Made by a program: the position numbers and the translations under genes. From the NCBI GenBank assembly GCA_023079485.1, contig CM041083.1:62687810-62751809 (forward strand): DNA of 64,000 nt. Direction: 5' to 3'. Each line of letters begins with the position of its first letter. Position 1 is the first letter of the stretch. The notes under the pieces were generated by a model. The model was not told the DNA's origin, searched no databases, and saw nothing but the letters and a program-made list of their open reading frames with translations. Of this stretch, positions 26,508-40,082 are shown one piece after another. The stretch is from Archilochus colubris. Taxonomy: Eukaryota; Chordata; Aves; Apodiformes; Trochilidae.

Positions 26508-26559
26508 GGGGTTTTTTTGGGGTTTTTTTTTGTTTGCTTTTTTGTTTTTTTGTTTTTTC
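26508..26559. repeat. T/G low-complexity tract
   Basis: Runs of five to nine Ts separated by G, GGG or C (TTTTTTTGGGG, TTTTTTGTTTTTTTG). Simple sequence in intron 1. Confidence 0.9.
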
Positions 26560-29500
26560 TGGTATGTGCTGGGAAAGATTAAAAAGTTTGGAAACAGTAT
26601 TCATGTGGCACCATGTCACAGTGCTGGGGCATTCTCTGTCTCTGTGTACCGAGAGTGCTAACATTTTAACAAGAACAGGGTTTGAAGTTTAAGAGTGGGA
26701 TGTTAAAGGACTGCATATACCCAGACAGAGTACATTCTGTTTCAATCAAACCAATTCTGTCTAGAAAAAACTTTAGGACAAAGGATGATTAGATGTAGAA
26801 TTGATGCCTACACAAGCAAGTAGGTGGTCAAAGACATTACAAGGTTTATTTACCCTTTTCTGGCTAGGATATTGAAAGCAGTTATTATATGTTTTCTCTG
26901 AAAAGATTAAGAATTGCACAGAGGCTTCCAAATGTCTCCCTCAGGTTCTGTACCTCGGACTGTATACCAGGGTCTTACTGTACATCACTGGAAACCTTGC
27001 AGTCTTCTGGAATCCTTCCAGTTTTTTTGCTTATGGAGAATATCTAGTACCTTTATGTTTTGCCTGATTTATATATGGGTTATCTTCTAATTTGATTTAC
27101 CTTTGCCAGAATCTCTGATCCTGTCATAGACCTCTTGATAAGTGTTTTTCATGGAAACATTACTATGGCATCTATGAAATTTCCCAGTAGAGCTAGACAA
27201 ACTGACTCTGAAGTAAGAAATATCACAAAGTTCACTGAATATTTTATTAATTGATTTTCACTTTATTCACATAGCTCCAACCTGGATAAAAACAAATTAT
27301 AAAATGACTCAATGTCATTTGTTGTGTCATCTTACTGTGTAAGAACAGAATCCTGCTCCTCCTGATATGAAGGGCTGACATTCCCATTAAACTTGTTGAT
27401 TAGATAGGAGCCAGAAGTCTCCAAACCAGATCCATCTGTGTATAATCTGTGTAAAAGCCATTGATGCCAGTAAAGGTACACTAGGATTGTATTTTGCTTT
27501 AAGTGTCATTTTAGATGAGACTTCTCCACAAAATCCAGTCTCTCATTGGTACTTTAATTTGACTGTAACACAAATTCACCCTGGGTTTCACTATTACGTT
27601 TTTTAAAATAGCCTCACATGAAAACACATGAACCAGCTGGGCATTTTCATCTATGTAACCCATGACTACTCCAGACAACCTCTTAACAATGGTACCTGAA
27701 ACATGCAATGGAGTCATGGCTTACAGTTACATGCCATGGCTGAAGCAGAAAAAAAACCCATTTTTTTTCTCTATTGGTGCCCTTTATACAATTTAGCACT
27801 GTTTTACAGAGAGGCTTGAGCTATCCTTTGACAACAATCACTATAAAATCTCAATAAATTCTAGAAAAGCAGTGGCCATTCAAAGTGCAGTCTAACCATG
27901 AGACTCCAATCTGTAGAGCAACCTGGTTTTCAAGATGGGAAAATTCTGTTTCCATCCAATAAAGTGTGGGTCACTCTTCAGAAGTAAATGTGAGAATAGA
28001 ATTCAAGTCCTTCTATCATAAGACCTGAAGAGAAAGACAGTCTCTTCCTCTTATGTTATTTGAAGAGCGTTACTTTGGCAAGAAAAGAAAAATTACTGTT
28101 ATTTAAGAGCTCATATGTTCCAAAGTAACATCCCCCTGGAACATCCCTGCAATAATCTTTCAGTCTGTCTGTGCTGAGTCAAAACTCTGGCAATATGATC
28201 TTCACTGTCTTAGTACTGTATAGTGCAGGGACAAGTGGTATACAAAAAGAAAATAGTAAAGGCAGTGGTTACTTCTAGACATACAAGAATTAAAGCACGT
28301 AGTAGCTGAGGACATAGAAAGAGGGTGTGAAATGTATTATCATTTCCAGTTATTCTATTAACTTACTTTGGAAAAAAGAGATGGTGGTCTTCAACATGCC
28401 TAAAAGGGTGGAAGAATTAAATCATTGTGTTTAAATCTAAAAAGTCCAAGTACATGTCCTGAAATTCACAGTGGCACCACTTACCCTGAGCTTGTGAATT
28501 TGAAGATATGCTCCAAATAACGAAGTAAAGCAAAACCAGAATAAATATAACACAGGCAAATCTGACTTTGCCCTTTACAGGGAGTCATGGAGTGAAGTGA
28601 AAAAGCAGTTGATTCCACAGTTAACCAGAGGGTAATCTTGCAAGAGAAAGAGAAAAGGCTTTAGAATCTGCCCTTTCCGTACCGAGACAGAAACCTCCAA
28701 CTTTTAATGTAATTGCTGCCCTCAGCCCCCACACTCTGCCAGGATTCTTTAATGGGGGAGCTAGCAGAAAGAATTTCACAGCACAAGTTAAAAATGCTTT
28801 CAATCAGAGAAACTTCTGACTTGCAAGAATCAGCTTAGCTTGTTTTTCCCCACTATTGAACTTTATACAAAATGGCAATATCTCATGTCAGTAATATACT
28901 TCTCCTTTCTATCCCACACAGACATAGACCAGTACTTCTAATGACATGTCTTCAATAATTTTGTAAATGTCACATAATTCATCCTTACTTGCGAGCCAGA
29001 GTACCTCACCACAAAACCTGTAGTGATCACTGCCATTGTCCTTTTGCCAAAGTATCCCTTGCTAAGGATGATTCAGATCCCAGGAAGGACCACTGTGCTG
29101 AGCCCCCCATCTCATTTGCATTGTAGGCATAACTGCTGCCACACAGGTGAGAGATATTAATCTGTTAGCATCAAGATTAATTTGAAAATATGGTGGGTAG
29201 AAGGAGAAACAAACACATCAGTGAAGTGTGAGTTGAGTGAGCACCGACTAGAGTGATGGTGAAAGCAATCAGCATTTAGCTGAGAAACAACTAGTAGGAG
29301 AGGTACAATGACAAGGAGAATTAAATGCAATAGGAGTTCAGATTGAGCTGGAGATCTGCTATTGCCAACGCAAGTGTTCTCATCTAGTCTGGGTATGATG
29401 TTGGCCATTGTACTGAAATAATCATGAGCAGGGAGGAGGCAGGGATAAGGAACAGTCCTGAGGAGATGCCTTTCTAGTTAAAATAGAGAGGAAGTGTATA

Positions 29501-30890
29501 AAAGGTAGATTTTTCCTCACAGTGTTGTTTACTTGTTGGTCTTGCAAGCAAGGCCAACTTTTATCTCAAAAATAAAGAGGATGCCCCTTTCTCGCTCCAT
29601 TTAGGTGTTTTTGTCAGTTTGCTGCAAAGATGAATGTTATTCACTATTACTTGCTTTCCACTAGGAATCGCTTTCCATTTGTCTTTTTAATCAGGTGAAG
29701 CTGGCTGTCTAGCAAGGATTTCACTTCACAGTTGGCCTAGATCACTGTCCAGAATGACCTTGGAGGCCTCAGCATGTAAAGACTAAATAGGTGTCTGCAG
29801 CTGCAGCTCATATTCTGCCTTTCTCAAGGGCACACATGCAGGAGCTCAGGACAGCATTCTTTACACATTTCAAGAGTGTTTTTGCCATGTGAGCATGCTG
29901 GTCTCTCTTAACTGTGTAGGGAATCAGGTGCTTATCCTTTAGAAGAGGAAGTAGCAGCCATGGGGAGACTGCAATTCTAGCAATCCAGAATCAAGACAAA
30001 AGGCACAAAGAATCACATTCATATGATTCATATTCAGGAGTCACCCTGAGAACAACTATGTGTACCTGCTCTTGGTATGCAGGGGTCTGTGTTTCACCTA
30101 CAAGCAAGGCTGACCCTCATAGCCTCATTGCTCTCACCTGTTCATACACGAGCTTAGAGAACAGGGCAAAGGATACTTTCTAATCCAGAATTCTGCCTCT
30201 GTGCTTCCCACTGTTTGACATTTGTTTGATTAAAATCATATTTTTACCATATTGTTTTTCCTGTGAGATGCTTTATTGTCTCTTCCCAACACCATGTCTG
30301 ACGTCTGGAATCTCTTCGCTCACTACACACTTTTTATACAGAATAGCAGCTGTCCAAAGTGGAATTTCCCCTACCACACAGCTTCCAAGGTGAAACTGGA
30401 GCCCAGGCAGAATCTGTTCATCACAGGAATCCAGATTTCAACAGCTCCTTGTGCTAAAGTAATCACAGATGCAGACACTGCCACTGCTGTTGCCTCTTCC
30501 CAAGCTGAGAAGCTTTGTCACATCCCAGCATCAAGCTGGACTATCACTGATGTAGCTTCACAGCTGAAGTGTGAAAGCACAGATAGCACTGCCAGCTTAT
30601 GCTGAGCCACATGGTGTCAGCTTATGCTTCAGCCCTGTTAGCACCAGGTCCTGAAGCAAACTTGATATATCTCACTTGTTAGAGGAGATTGCCCAGCTGT
30701 AAGTACCAAAAGGTTCGGAATGTCTGCATCAGCCATCTTATATCAGGAGCAGAAACACAAATAGTCCCACGGCTCCTCACTATGATTTCTAGTAATTATT
30801 TTTGCAACTTTTCTGAAATACCTATGCAGAAATCAGGTTCCTGTAGTACAGGAAAATCTCTTCTGTTTATGTTTCCTGAACCACACCTTT

Positions 30891-30905
30891 TATATATATA
30901 TATAT
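30891..30905. repeat. (TA)n microsatellite
   Basis: Seven and a half TA units in intron 1. Confidence 0.9.
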
Positions 30906-33900
30906 TTATGTGGGTTTTTTTTTTCCAAATAAAGGGAAGGAAACAAAGGTCTCCAGCACATGGTGGGAAGCTCAAAGCTTTATTAAGCTGAGAACACTCA
31001 TGGATTTGTAATTCAGATGCTTTATCAAGTTGAGTCTGCCTACAAGGCACAAGCTGGCTTCAGTAAGGCACTATAGAGAGATCCAGTAATACAGGCAGAC
31101 ATAAGCAGCTCAATTAATTCATATGAGCTGTACATTTGGCAGCACATGCATGCTATATAGCTTCCTATAGTCATCACTGACTGAAGCAGTGCTCTTTTTG
31201 GCTGGGTAGATTAGTGTAAGCTGACATATTTATCATAGTTATGAGATAGGGCATGGATGAACAATTAGTGTATGTAAGGCATCAGGTTAAGAAGTGATGC
31301 CTTTCCATCTTTGTGGTGTTTTTTTCCCAGTACTGCTGGACTAGAAAACAGTATAAAATGATCCAACTTCTGGGAATTACTGAGCAGTTAAGATGGGGAA
31401 AGGGAACAACTTCCCTAGCTTTTCCAAATGTTAGTATTCCTCATTATTTCCACCTGCTGTTCTGATACCTTAGCAAGATCAGGAGTTATGAAATTCTAAT
31501 GATATGAAATCTCTTAACCCAAAACAAGTATCTGTGATGGTGAATTGCTGAGCATATGTGTTGCATGGCCACCCCACTTGCTTTAGGACCAAATGATACT
31601 TTCCTTCCAGGGAAATTACATGGACAAATTCAGCTGCTTTTGGTATCAACCAGTTTTTGTGTCCACAAGCAGCCTTGAATTCTGCCTGCCTTCTATACCC
31701 CAAGGCCCTGGTGGAAGCACATGTGTGTGTATGGAAGGGAAATGCAGAAATTAAATTTCCTCTGAGACGATGGTGACTATTCCTATCTGCCCCTTTTCCC
31801 CTTCCCACTGTTGAAGCAACTCAGCTCTGCAGCATCAGAGAACATCAAAATTTATACCACCAAGCATCCTATATCTGGTTCTGCACTCCTGATTCACCTT
31901 GCTATCCCTCCCAGTTAGGAAACCACTTTCAATTGTAGGTGTCATTGAAGCAACAGCCCCAGATACCCCACAGGTCTGGTGGCAGCTGGGTTTCCACTGA
32001 CAAGGCCTCAAACCAAGGGTCTTAAGCAGCCTTCTGCAAGCCAAACGAAGCCACACTAAGCCAAGCCATGATTTTTCTCACTGCATTCAACTGCTCTCCT
32101 CTTTTTATACTGTTTTGTGTCGAGCCTCAACATAAAGTAGAGTCTGAGGAGCTCAGTACGAGGCAGCAGGACTTAACTCACAGGACAATCTTGTCAATCT
32201 ATGGTGAGTATGCTGAATAAAACCACTACATAAATTTAGTGCATCAGCCCAATGTGGTAGTAACAAGCTTTTAAGCCTGTCTTGAATAGCTAGCACAATT
32301 TACTGTCGTGCTACTCTGGTATCCAGCATTGAATACAGAGCTGCTTGCAAGGGCACAGAACTGCAGTGATACAAGCAGCAAACCTGGCCATAGAATTCCA
32401 TGCAGAATTCTACAGAAGACAGTGTTGTTAAGGTGCACAAAGACCTCAGTGGTGAGACATTTTTGTGTATGCAGTTGATTTGCATGTTTATGGGATTCTG
32501 AATTATTGAACAGAACTCCTTTATATAGCTCTGTGTCAGTCTCCAGTGCTCAGGGACACTTTGATTTTAGCCTCTGGAAAATTCCAGGGCTTTCTTCCTG
32601 TATTGAGGGGTTAAACATGAGTCACATGAGTGAGATGCCAGTAAGAAGTCTAAGCCTGATTAAAAACAAAACTAATAGTCATAACAAAAATCCTTTTACT
32701 GAGTCCAATTCTGACACTTACTCAAAAATAAAAGTAATTTATTTTTACTGAGGAGATCTAAATTCCATTTATATCTCACAGTCTCAGTAATTACAAAAAC
32801 AGTTGCCAAGTCCACTAACACAAGCCTTAGCTTTTTTAGTGTTCATACGTATTAACCCAAAAGAGGAGAGAAGAAAAAAGGGGTTTACTCTGCTAGCAGA
32901 GCGTTCAGACAGAACGCTAGTTCTGAATCTCTTTAGGAGGACCATGTACTCATTGGTATTAGGCTGAGAAACTTTAATTATATGAAGAACTGGAGGGGAT
33001 TTGGAGAATTCTCATCAGTATGATAAAAAGTGAGGTTTTGTCAGGTATTTCCATTTTATGTAGTTATAAATCTATTATTTGAACAAAGAAGAAAGGACCT
33101 CTGTACAGTACAAAAGAGGAGAGGTATGAGAAGATGTTTCAAAGCTACAGAAGATCCCTATCACCATGCATTTCAGACATGTAATTACATATATAACCTT
33201 TAAACGAACTGATCTTGAAGATAGTTGGAAGTGAGGAGTACTGCCTTGGAAAAGGTCACGTTTTGTATTAATATAGTTTTGTATTAATATGTCATCTTTC
33301 AATTAGGAAATTACTTGATACAAGTTCTGTTTATAGTAATTATTTAATTGATATTATTTCAGGAACTTACACAAGCTCCCCCTCACACATGCTTCAGATT
33401 TACATAGCAGCTTCCTAGTTGTGATATCTGAAATTTAGTCTTGGCTACAATTCATGAAAGCTCTGCTCACTCCCAGTGAGTGTTGCATGTGTCACTAGAG
33501 GATCCCCTCCACATGATTATCTGTGCACATACACTTAGAATATCAGATTGCTCTTTTATGCAGTAACCGCTTTTCCTGAGTACCACTCTTTATGCTGCTA
33601 GCAAGTGATAACAAATGATACTGTGACTTTTCTGTCACAATAAGGCATCAACTCTTTCCACCATTGACAAAGGTTATAAACAACGCTGGTGGTGTGCATT
33701 GGGCTTTTGTGTCCAACATACAGCATTTCCTCCCGTCATGGCCACTTTGCCTTCTTCCTCTTAGTCCTTACAAAGGCCCAATCCAACCAGCTGACAGCCA
33801 CGCTCTTACGTGGCTGATGTTCTGCTGGAAGAGAGAAATTGAATTTAAATGGAGTGAATGGACTCCCCATTGACATGTGATTCGAAGACATTTCAGGAGA

Positions 33901-36109
33901 GGCAACCCCCGTAATCCCTCTAGCAGCTGATGACAAACTGCCTTCTACCTAGGAAGTTTCTTCTTGGGAATTGTTTAGCAAGTACAGTCATGTTCCTCAT
34001 CCCTTTTCCTACTGTGCCTTAGGAAAGAAATGAATAGCAAGAAGAGAAGCTTCTGAGTTAATCAATTCCGCTGGGCAAATATGAGAGCATGAGAAGCATC
34101 CCCCATAAACCCAAAGATTATTTCCTCAATTAGTATTTCTATAGGGCACACTAACATAGTAGCTATACCAGAGATACAAGCACCCCTCTACAGAGAGCTT
34201 TCAGCAATGCTGGCCAAATTCATGTGTGCCAAATCTGAATGTTTTGTTCTGTCCAGGTTGAGTACTATTTCCAAATCTGTTCAAGCTGCTGCCTTATATT
34301 CAGGCCCTGCTTGTGTATGCAATACATTGTGTTTACTGCATTAAGGATAAGATTTAGGGATAAGACATTTGTACAGTAAGTACTTGATCTTAAGTTTCCT
34401 CCTGTGGACAATTTATTTCACCTGTACTGACTCTGGTTATAATAAAGTTACCCCACAGATAATTGAGAGTGATTGTATCATCTTTAGTTCACCTTAAGTA
34501 AGTTATTTCACCCCACAGTAGCTGAAGTACCAAGAGCCAGAAAACTGCACGGAGTAATGCACCACCTAGCATGAGAAGTGTTGTATCTGGATCCAAAAGC
34601 TGGCAGTTAGCCCAAACACTCCTTGTAGGCTTAACAAACGTGCTAATATCCTTTAGGTGGCTTTGGGTAACAAAATTGACTTGTCAGTAGCAGTTTTCAC
34701 TGAATACACTGAAGCCACAGGTGGCATCTCTCCAATCTTCCTCATTCTTGCTAGTAATGTCTGGAGACCAGATCACTGAGTAAGGAAATTTCTGTCAAGT
34801 AGCTTGTCACCAGGAAGAAAAAAGAAAGTGTAGGTCTGTGTCAGAGAAAGGACACGAGGCCACAGCTCATTTTCACCATCTTCCAGACATATTCCTGAAT
34901 GATCCTAAGGCCATGAATGCCAACCCACACTATCCCTTCATGCTCGGACCCTCTTTAGTTCACCCATTTGCCCACTTGTCATGTTCTTCACACTGAACTT
35001 GGTGCAAAACACCCCAAATTATTTACAAAATCCATGCACTCATGTCCCAGTCTGGCCCATACTTTTCCTCAATAATTTCTTCAAGGTAAAAATGAGGATG
35101 TACAGGAGAAATGCCTGCCGCATATATGGACTAAAGTAAGCTGAGAAACCAACTGTTTGGGAAGATGTGGCATTAATATCTCCATCCTAAGAAGCAGATG
35201 GTGGTAAATGAATGGCATATTTGACATATCTGTTGTAGTCACCCAACTAGCTAACCAAAAAAGATTTTCTTCCTCCACCACAGGAAATTCCATTTCCTCA
35301 GCACAGTGCCTTGTGCTTATGCTTCCAAGCTGTGCTGTTCTGAAGAACCCACAATAGCTCAAGACACACATTTACGTCAGTGTGTCACATTGAATTTGCA
35401 CTTTCCAAACTGTAGTGTATCCATATGGTATTTCATACTACTGAGGATTTTTTTAATGATGTTTCTGTGGGTCTCTAAAATCAACATATCCTGGTGATAA
35501 ACTGGAAATACTCTGTCAGTGGGAATCCCATCTGCATCCCATTCCCTAGCACTAAAAACAAACAAATGTATAGTAATGCTGTACAAGGGATGTATGATTT
35601 ACAATGAATTTGTAACAAGAAATATTGTGATCATTGTGCAGATGCTAAGTAGGTTTTAGAGGATGAGCTTATATCTTTTAATCATCAAATTTCTAGAGAA
35701 ATGTCACAGAAGAAGACATTGTCTCCCGTACTCATGAGGTGGTTAAGGCAGGCCAAGCTCCAGACTACCAAACATACCTGAGTTTTAATTTTTGGCAGGC
35801 AAGCAGAGAGAATAGATGCTCCTAATAAGTTCTCTCCCGTTTACTCCTCCCAGGGTGACATTGAGGGTGGAGGAGGGGAGAAGAAAGAATAGCTTTGAGA
35901 AATAAAATTAATTTGGAATGATAGGCACTCAAGTGGAATGAGAGAAGAGCTACCAACCATTCTGGCAAGTCTGGCCATGTATGTTTATGTTACATGTTCA
36001 TCCATCATGCTGACACTGCCAGAAGGCTTCTTTAGCAGTTTATGGGTTTTGTAGGCAGTGGTTAGGTGTTGACGTCTAGACACATCTTGGTTTTTTAGTT
36101 TGGGTTTTT

Positions 36110-36133
36110 TTTGTTGTTTGTTTGTTTGTTTTT
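36110..36133. repeat. (TTTG)n simple repeat
   Basis: A T run followed by TTG and several TTTG units, an imperfect tetranucleotide repeat. Confidence 0.85.
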
Positions 36134-37415
36134 ATATGATTAATTTAAAATATAAGGTTGAAACAAGGCAAGAAAATCCTTGATCTGAATGATGTAACTA
36201 GCACGCTGCACATAGACACATGATGAACATCACCCCTTGTAGGCAGCAGACCACAAGAGTCAATGACAGGTATGTGGAATAGATATAAAGTGGTTCTGCA
36301 TAGATTATAGTGGCATATGCAAGCCCTTTACAAATAGGGCACTGACCCTAGAGGTAGCTAAAGAGCTAAGGATTGTCACTGCTACTTGAAAGGGTGTTTC
36401 TGGTTAGGAAGTCGAGGCAGTGATGACTTGGAGAGCAAAGTAAATCTGTAACTATAAAACCAGCAGATGTAAAGTGGATTATAAGAAGAGGCAGAGGTTA
36501 AGAAATTAGGGAAGGGGAAAAAAAAACACCCAGACAAAACGAAGTAGCTTAATGGTGTTGGTAAGGGCTTGCTGGATCAACACAAATTCCAAATCATTGC
36601 ACTGTCATCTTTTGCTCAATTTTTCCCCCATGCTTCATTTGCTCTAGTTTCATCCTCAGCAATCTGCCATGCAAATCTGACTCCCAACTGCTTTACTTTT
36701 GTTCTACTCTTTGGGGATTAATGCTGGGACAGTTTTTAGCTGAATACAGAAGTTTTTGACAATTTGGAGAAGATTACCAAATAATTCCATTCAAGATGCA
36801 TCCTGGGGTCACTCAGTTTGAGGTTGTTGTTAGTAATAGGAATGTAAAAGAAAATTATATTTTAGCCTTGTTATAATCCTGCACTTCAGTATCTTGGAAT
36901 CTTGCCCTTTAATACAGGGTTTCTCAGACAGTAAGATTTGCGAATCTGGCTTGTGTACCTGTTTTTCAGAGAGCCAACATCAGATGTTCAAGAGGGGAGA
37001 GCAAGAAGAGTAACAGTAGTTAGCCATGGGACACCCATAAAAGCCTCCTCATGCTGAGAAGTTTGAGTCCTATTTGTGGGCTTTGGGAAGGATCTGCATT
37101 AAGTATTCTCATTGTATAATCTTTAAAATGTCCAGCTTCTCTCTATGTCTTGTCAAATTCTTGTTGTCAACAATATCCCAACAATGAGGAGGCCATTAGA
37201 CTTAGAAGGAGTTAAAGAACTTAAACTCCAGAAATAACCTTGAATTTATTTTTAATCATGTGGGCTTCCCTACAGCATAAACTGACCATATTCAATTCCT
37301 TCCAAAATACCTGCAAGCAAGACAAGTAATTAAGCCAGCTAGAAAGTTTTAGTGAGGATATTTTGCAGTGAAAAACCAGGGGAGAAGCAGCTAGTTGGTA
37401 GAAGGTATGCTTTTG

Positions 37416-37451
37416 GAAGCTGTGTTTCCAAACAGCTTCCAACACAGCTTC
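37416..37451. repeat. Perfect 11-bp inverted repeat with competing 9-bp hairpin
   Basis: GAAGCTGTGTT (37416-37426) pairs perfectly with AACACAGCTTC (37441-37451) across a 14-base loop. The loop itself holds ACAGCTTCC (37432-37440), which pairs with GGAAGCTGT (37415-37423). The transcript could therefore switch between two mutually exclusive hairpins. No function is known to me. Confidence 0.85.
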
Positions 37452-39675
37452 TTTCACATCTCACTTCAGCTCTCAGTTCCAGGTTGACTGGAGTCAGAAG
37501 TAGATCTAGGACAGGAGAGAGATGATAGAAGGAGTAAGGCCTGCAGCTAACCTTTGCAAAGCTGTGTCAGGTCTGTTGGTAAGTAGAGGTAGCATTGAGC
37601 TGTACATTTCTGGGGAGTCAGAAGACCATGCAACTGTCCTTTCAAACACTTAGCATTGCTAAGTAGTTCCTGTTTGTGGTTCTCTAGTCATCTTAGGAAA
37701 GATAACAGCCAGTAAAACTTCATCTGAGATAAATTCCGTTCTCCTTTGACTCTTTTTGCCTTTAATCTTCCTCTTCGAAGCCATGATTTTCTGTGACTCC
37801 ATCTGTTCTCTTGGCAGCTATTTGAAAAAATGCAAGATAGAGACAAGTAGCAAAGGACTCCAGGAAAACTGAGATATTCAACACTACAAACAGTAACTTT
37901 TGGTCAAAGCCTTTAGTATTTCTTCAAAAGGTGGAGTTTAAGGACAAACCAGAAAGGCTGCATGAATTGGACTAGTTATTTACTTATAGAAAAATGCTTG
38001 AGGGATCACCATTTGCCTTTCAGAACTGTCAGGTTTATAAGAATGTGTAGTTTGGCCAAGTTTGAATATGAAGGGCAGTAGGGACCAAGTACCGGGCTAC
38101 AGAAGTTTATCAAGTACTGGATCCATCAAGCTGGATAACTCAGTGCTCTTTATGGTTCTTGCAGAAAGGGAGATGCCAGCCACCCTACATTAACTGAGCA
38201 GGGCAGCAGTCACAGTGGGATACAGAGGTGATGCAGCATGTTAGAGAGTAGCATGCTCTGTTTACCCATAGAGAGAGCAATTTTTATTCTGTCTTGTTTT
38301 GGCATTTCTTGTAGTCTAAAATCATTCATGCAGAAAAACAAAGAGCTGCTCTAAAGCTATGGGAACAGGCCACATTGGATATTTGTTGAATTAAAGCTGA
38401 CTGCTGGAGAGCAAGGAGCACCGCCATTTTCCATTTTCCATGTGCTATCTGGGTCAAGGGCTTGCTGTTGCAGGGGGTAGGGGAAGAAGGAAAAGGTGTT
38501 AGCCTTGTTTACTGTAATACAGCTCTCAGCAGAAATGCATCTCTATTTCAGGACAGGTATCATCAGTGCTATACTAGTGGGCACTGGTCCTTAGGATGGG
38601 CTGCAACACTGAACGAACATAAAGCCCCAGGTGCTTGTCCAAAGGGAAGGTAAAGCACTAAGACAATTTTAGGAAAGGTTGTACTCCCAAGGCCTTGTGC
38701 TATGCAATGTAGGTAGCAACAGAGACTTTCAAGTTTTGGAGGTCAGCTCTTGTACCCCCTTCAACATCAGTTTTTAAGAGAAAAGAAGCTTGGCTCTTTG
38801 GGAGCAACGAAGTCAGGGGCCCCTTTGCAGCACTCTACATTTTTCTAAGAAGCCAGAAAGGTACAGCTAACTCCTGAACTGACTAGACAGCTTGTGCTAG
38901 CTAGGAGGTTTGGTACAAACCTCTCTAAAGTTCATCAAAGAGCAGGAATTGCTGTGGCTGGACAGTTCATTCACAGATACCCCCCCTGAGGCTGCAGGCA
39001 GTTGGCTGGGGGATACCTCTTGTCAGGAGAGGTAAAGACAAATGAATAAAATTCAGTCAGTTGTTTTCTTTCAGAAGAGAGGGGGCTAACATTTCATTTG
39101 ACAGCATGGGTTATTACTGGGCCAAGCATAGCATTCTCTGCATTTAAGATAGGTCTGGACTGTCAAAGCCTTGCCTCCGGAGCATGCGTCCCAGCTAGAC
39201 AAGAGCAAGGCACTGACAGGCTCAGGCTGTTCCCAGTCCTCCTTTTGCATCTATGCTTGCCCTTATCCTCTACTGTTCCACTTACAACTCACATGCTGCT
39301 GGCAGCATTTACCTCGACAGGCCCTTCAGCATGCCTCTCCCTCTTCTTCTGTACCACCCAGCTCCTCTTAACTCACCCAGAACACCTTTTCTTCTTGCTG
39401 GCTTTTTGCTTCCGAGCTATCATCAGAGTACTGCCTACGAGAAAATAATGTGTTTGGTTTTTAAAGCAATACATTTCAAACAGAACATTTCAAAAGTATC
39501 CTGAAAGATGGGAGAAATCACCTCTCTTCCCAATCACCTGCCTGATCTGCCCATAACAGTGCCTTTTTAGCTGCAGACTCTTTGACGGTTTGCCAGTCTG
39601 AAGAAGGTGAAGTAGAGGACATGAAGGAAGAGAAAGAAAGGCAAAAAAGCAAGCCCTATACCTGCTCTTTTAATG

Positions 39676-40082
39676 TTTTATGAGGAGCGCCTGAGGGAAC
39701 AGTGGTTGTTTAGTCTGGAGATAAGGAGGCTGAGGGGACACCCTATGGCTCCCTACAGCTACCTGAAAGAAGCTTGTAGCCAGCTGGGTGTTGGGCTCTT
39801 CTCCCAGGTAACAAGTGATAGGACAAGAAAAATGGCCTCAAGTTGTGCTAGGGAAGGTCTAGACTGGATATTAGGAAAAGTTTCTTTACTGAAAGGGTTG
39901 CCAGGCAGTGGAACAGGCTGCCCAGGGAAGTCATAGAGTCATCATCCCTGGGGCCTGGGGGTGTTTAAAGGACATGTAGATGTGGTGGTTCAGGACATGG
40001 TTTATTGGTGGGCTTGGCAGTGTTAGGTTTATGGTTGGACTCAGTGATATTAAGGGTTTTTTCCAACCTATACTATGATTTC
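39676..40082 (+). mobile_element. CR1 LINE, 5'-truncated 3' end, plus strand
   Basis: It begins with the codons for YEERLRE, continues through [21 protein letters not shown] and the GLFSQ segment, and loses frame near 39900. It ends with GGTTTATGGTTGGACTCAGTGAT, TTCCAACCTATACTATGATT and a single decayed tail unit. This is the 3' part of CR1 ORF2 and its UTR, older than the copy at 22093. It lies in sense orientation about 2.4 kb upstream of the short IQSEC3 exon and carries a CTCTTCTCCCAG acceptor-like site followed by GTAACA at 39808. Confidence 0.92.

Larger units (their letters stand above)
22521..39675 (+). other. Intron 1, fourth block (no gene seen)
   Basis: About 17 kb of intronic DNA between two CR1 copies. 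It holds T/G-rich, (TA)n and (TTTG)n simple repeats and one hairpin-forming inverted repeat. The longest open frame in the window, 195 codons at 25247-25834 on the plus strand, lies here. It has no recognisable family, biased composition or splice context, so I do not call it a gene. Confidence 0.75.

Noticed and set aside
30276..30605. 109-codon plus-strand frame
   Set aside because: No recognised homology or domain; Ser/Thr-rich composition reflects local sequence, with no paired splice sites.
32889..32914. Short inverted repeat AGCGTTC / GAACGCT
   Set aside because: Only 7 bp of stem with a 5-base loop; expected by chance in 64 kb and with no other terminator or RNA-gene features.
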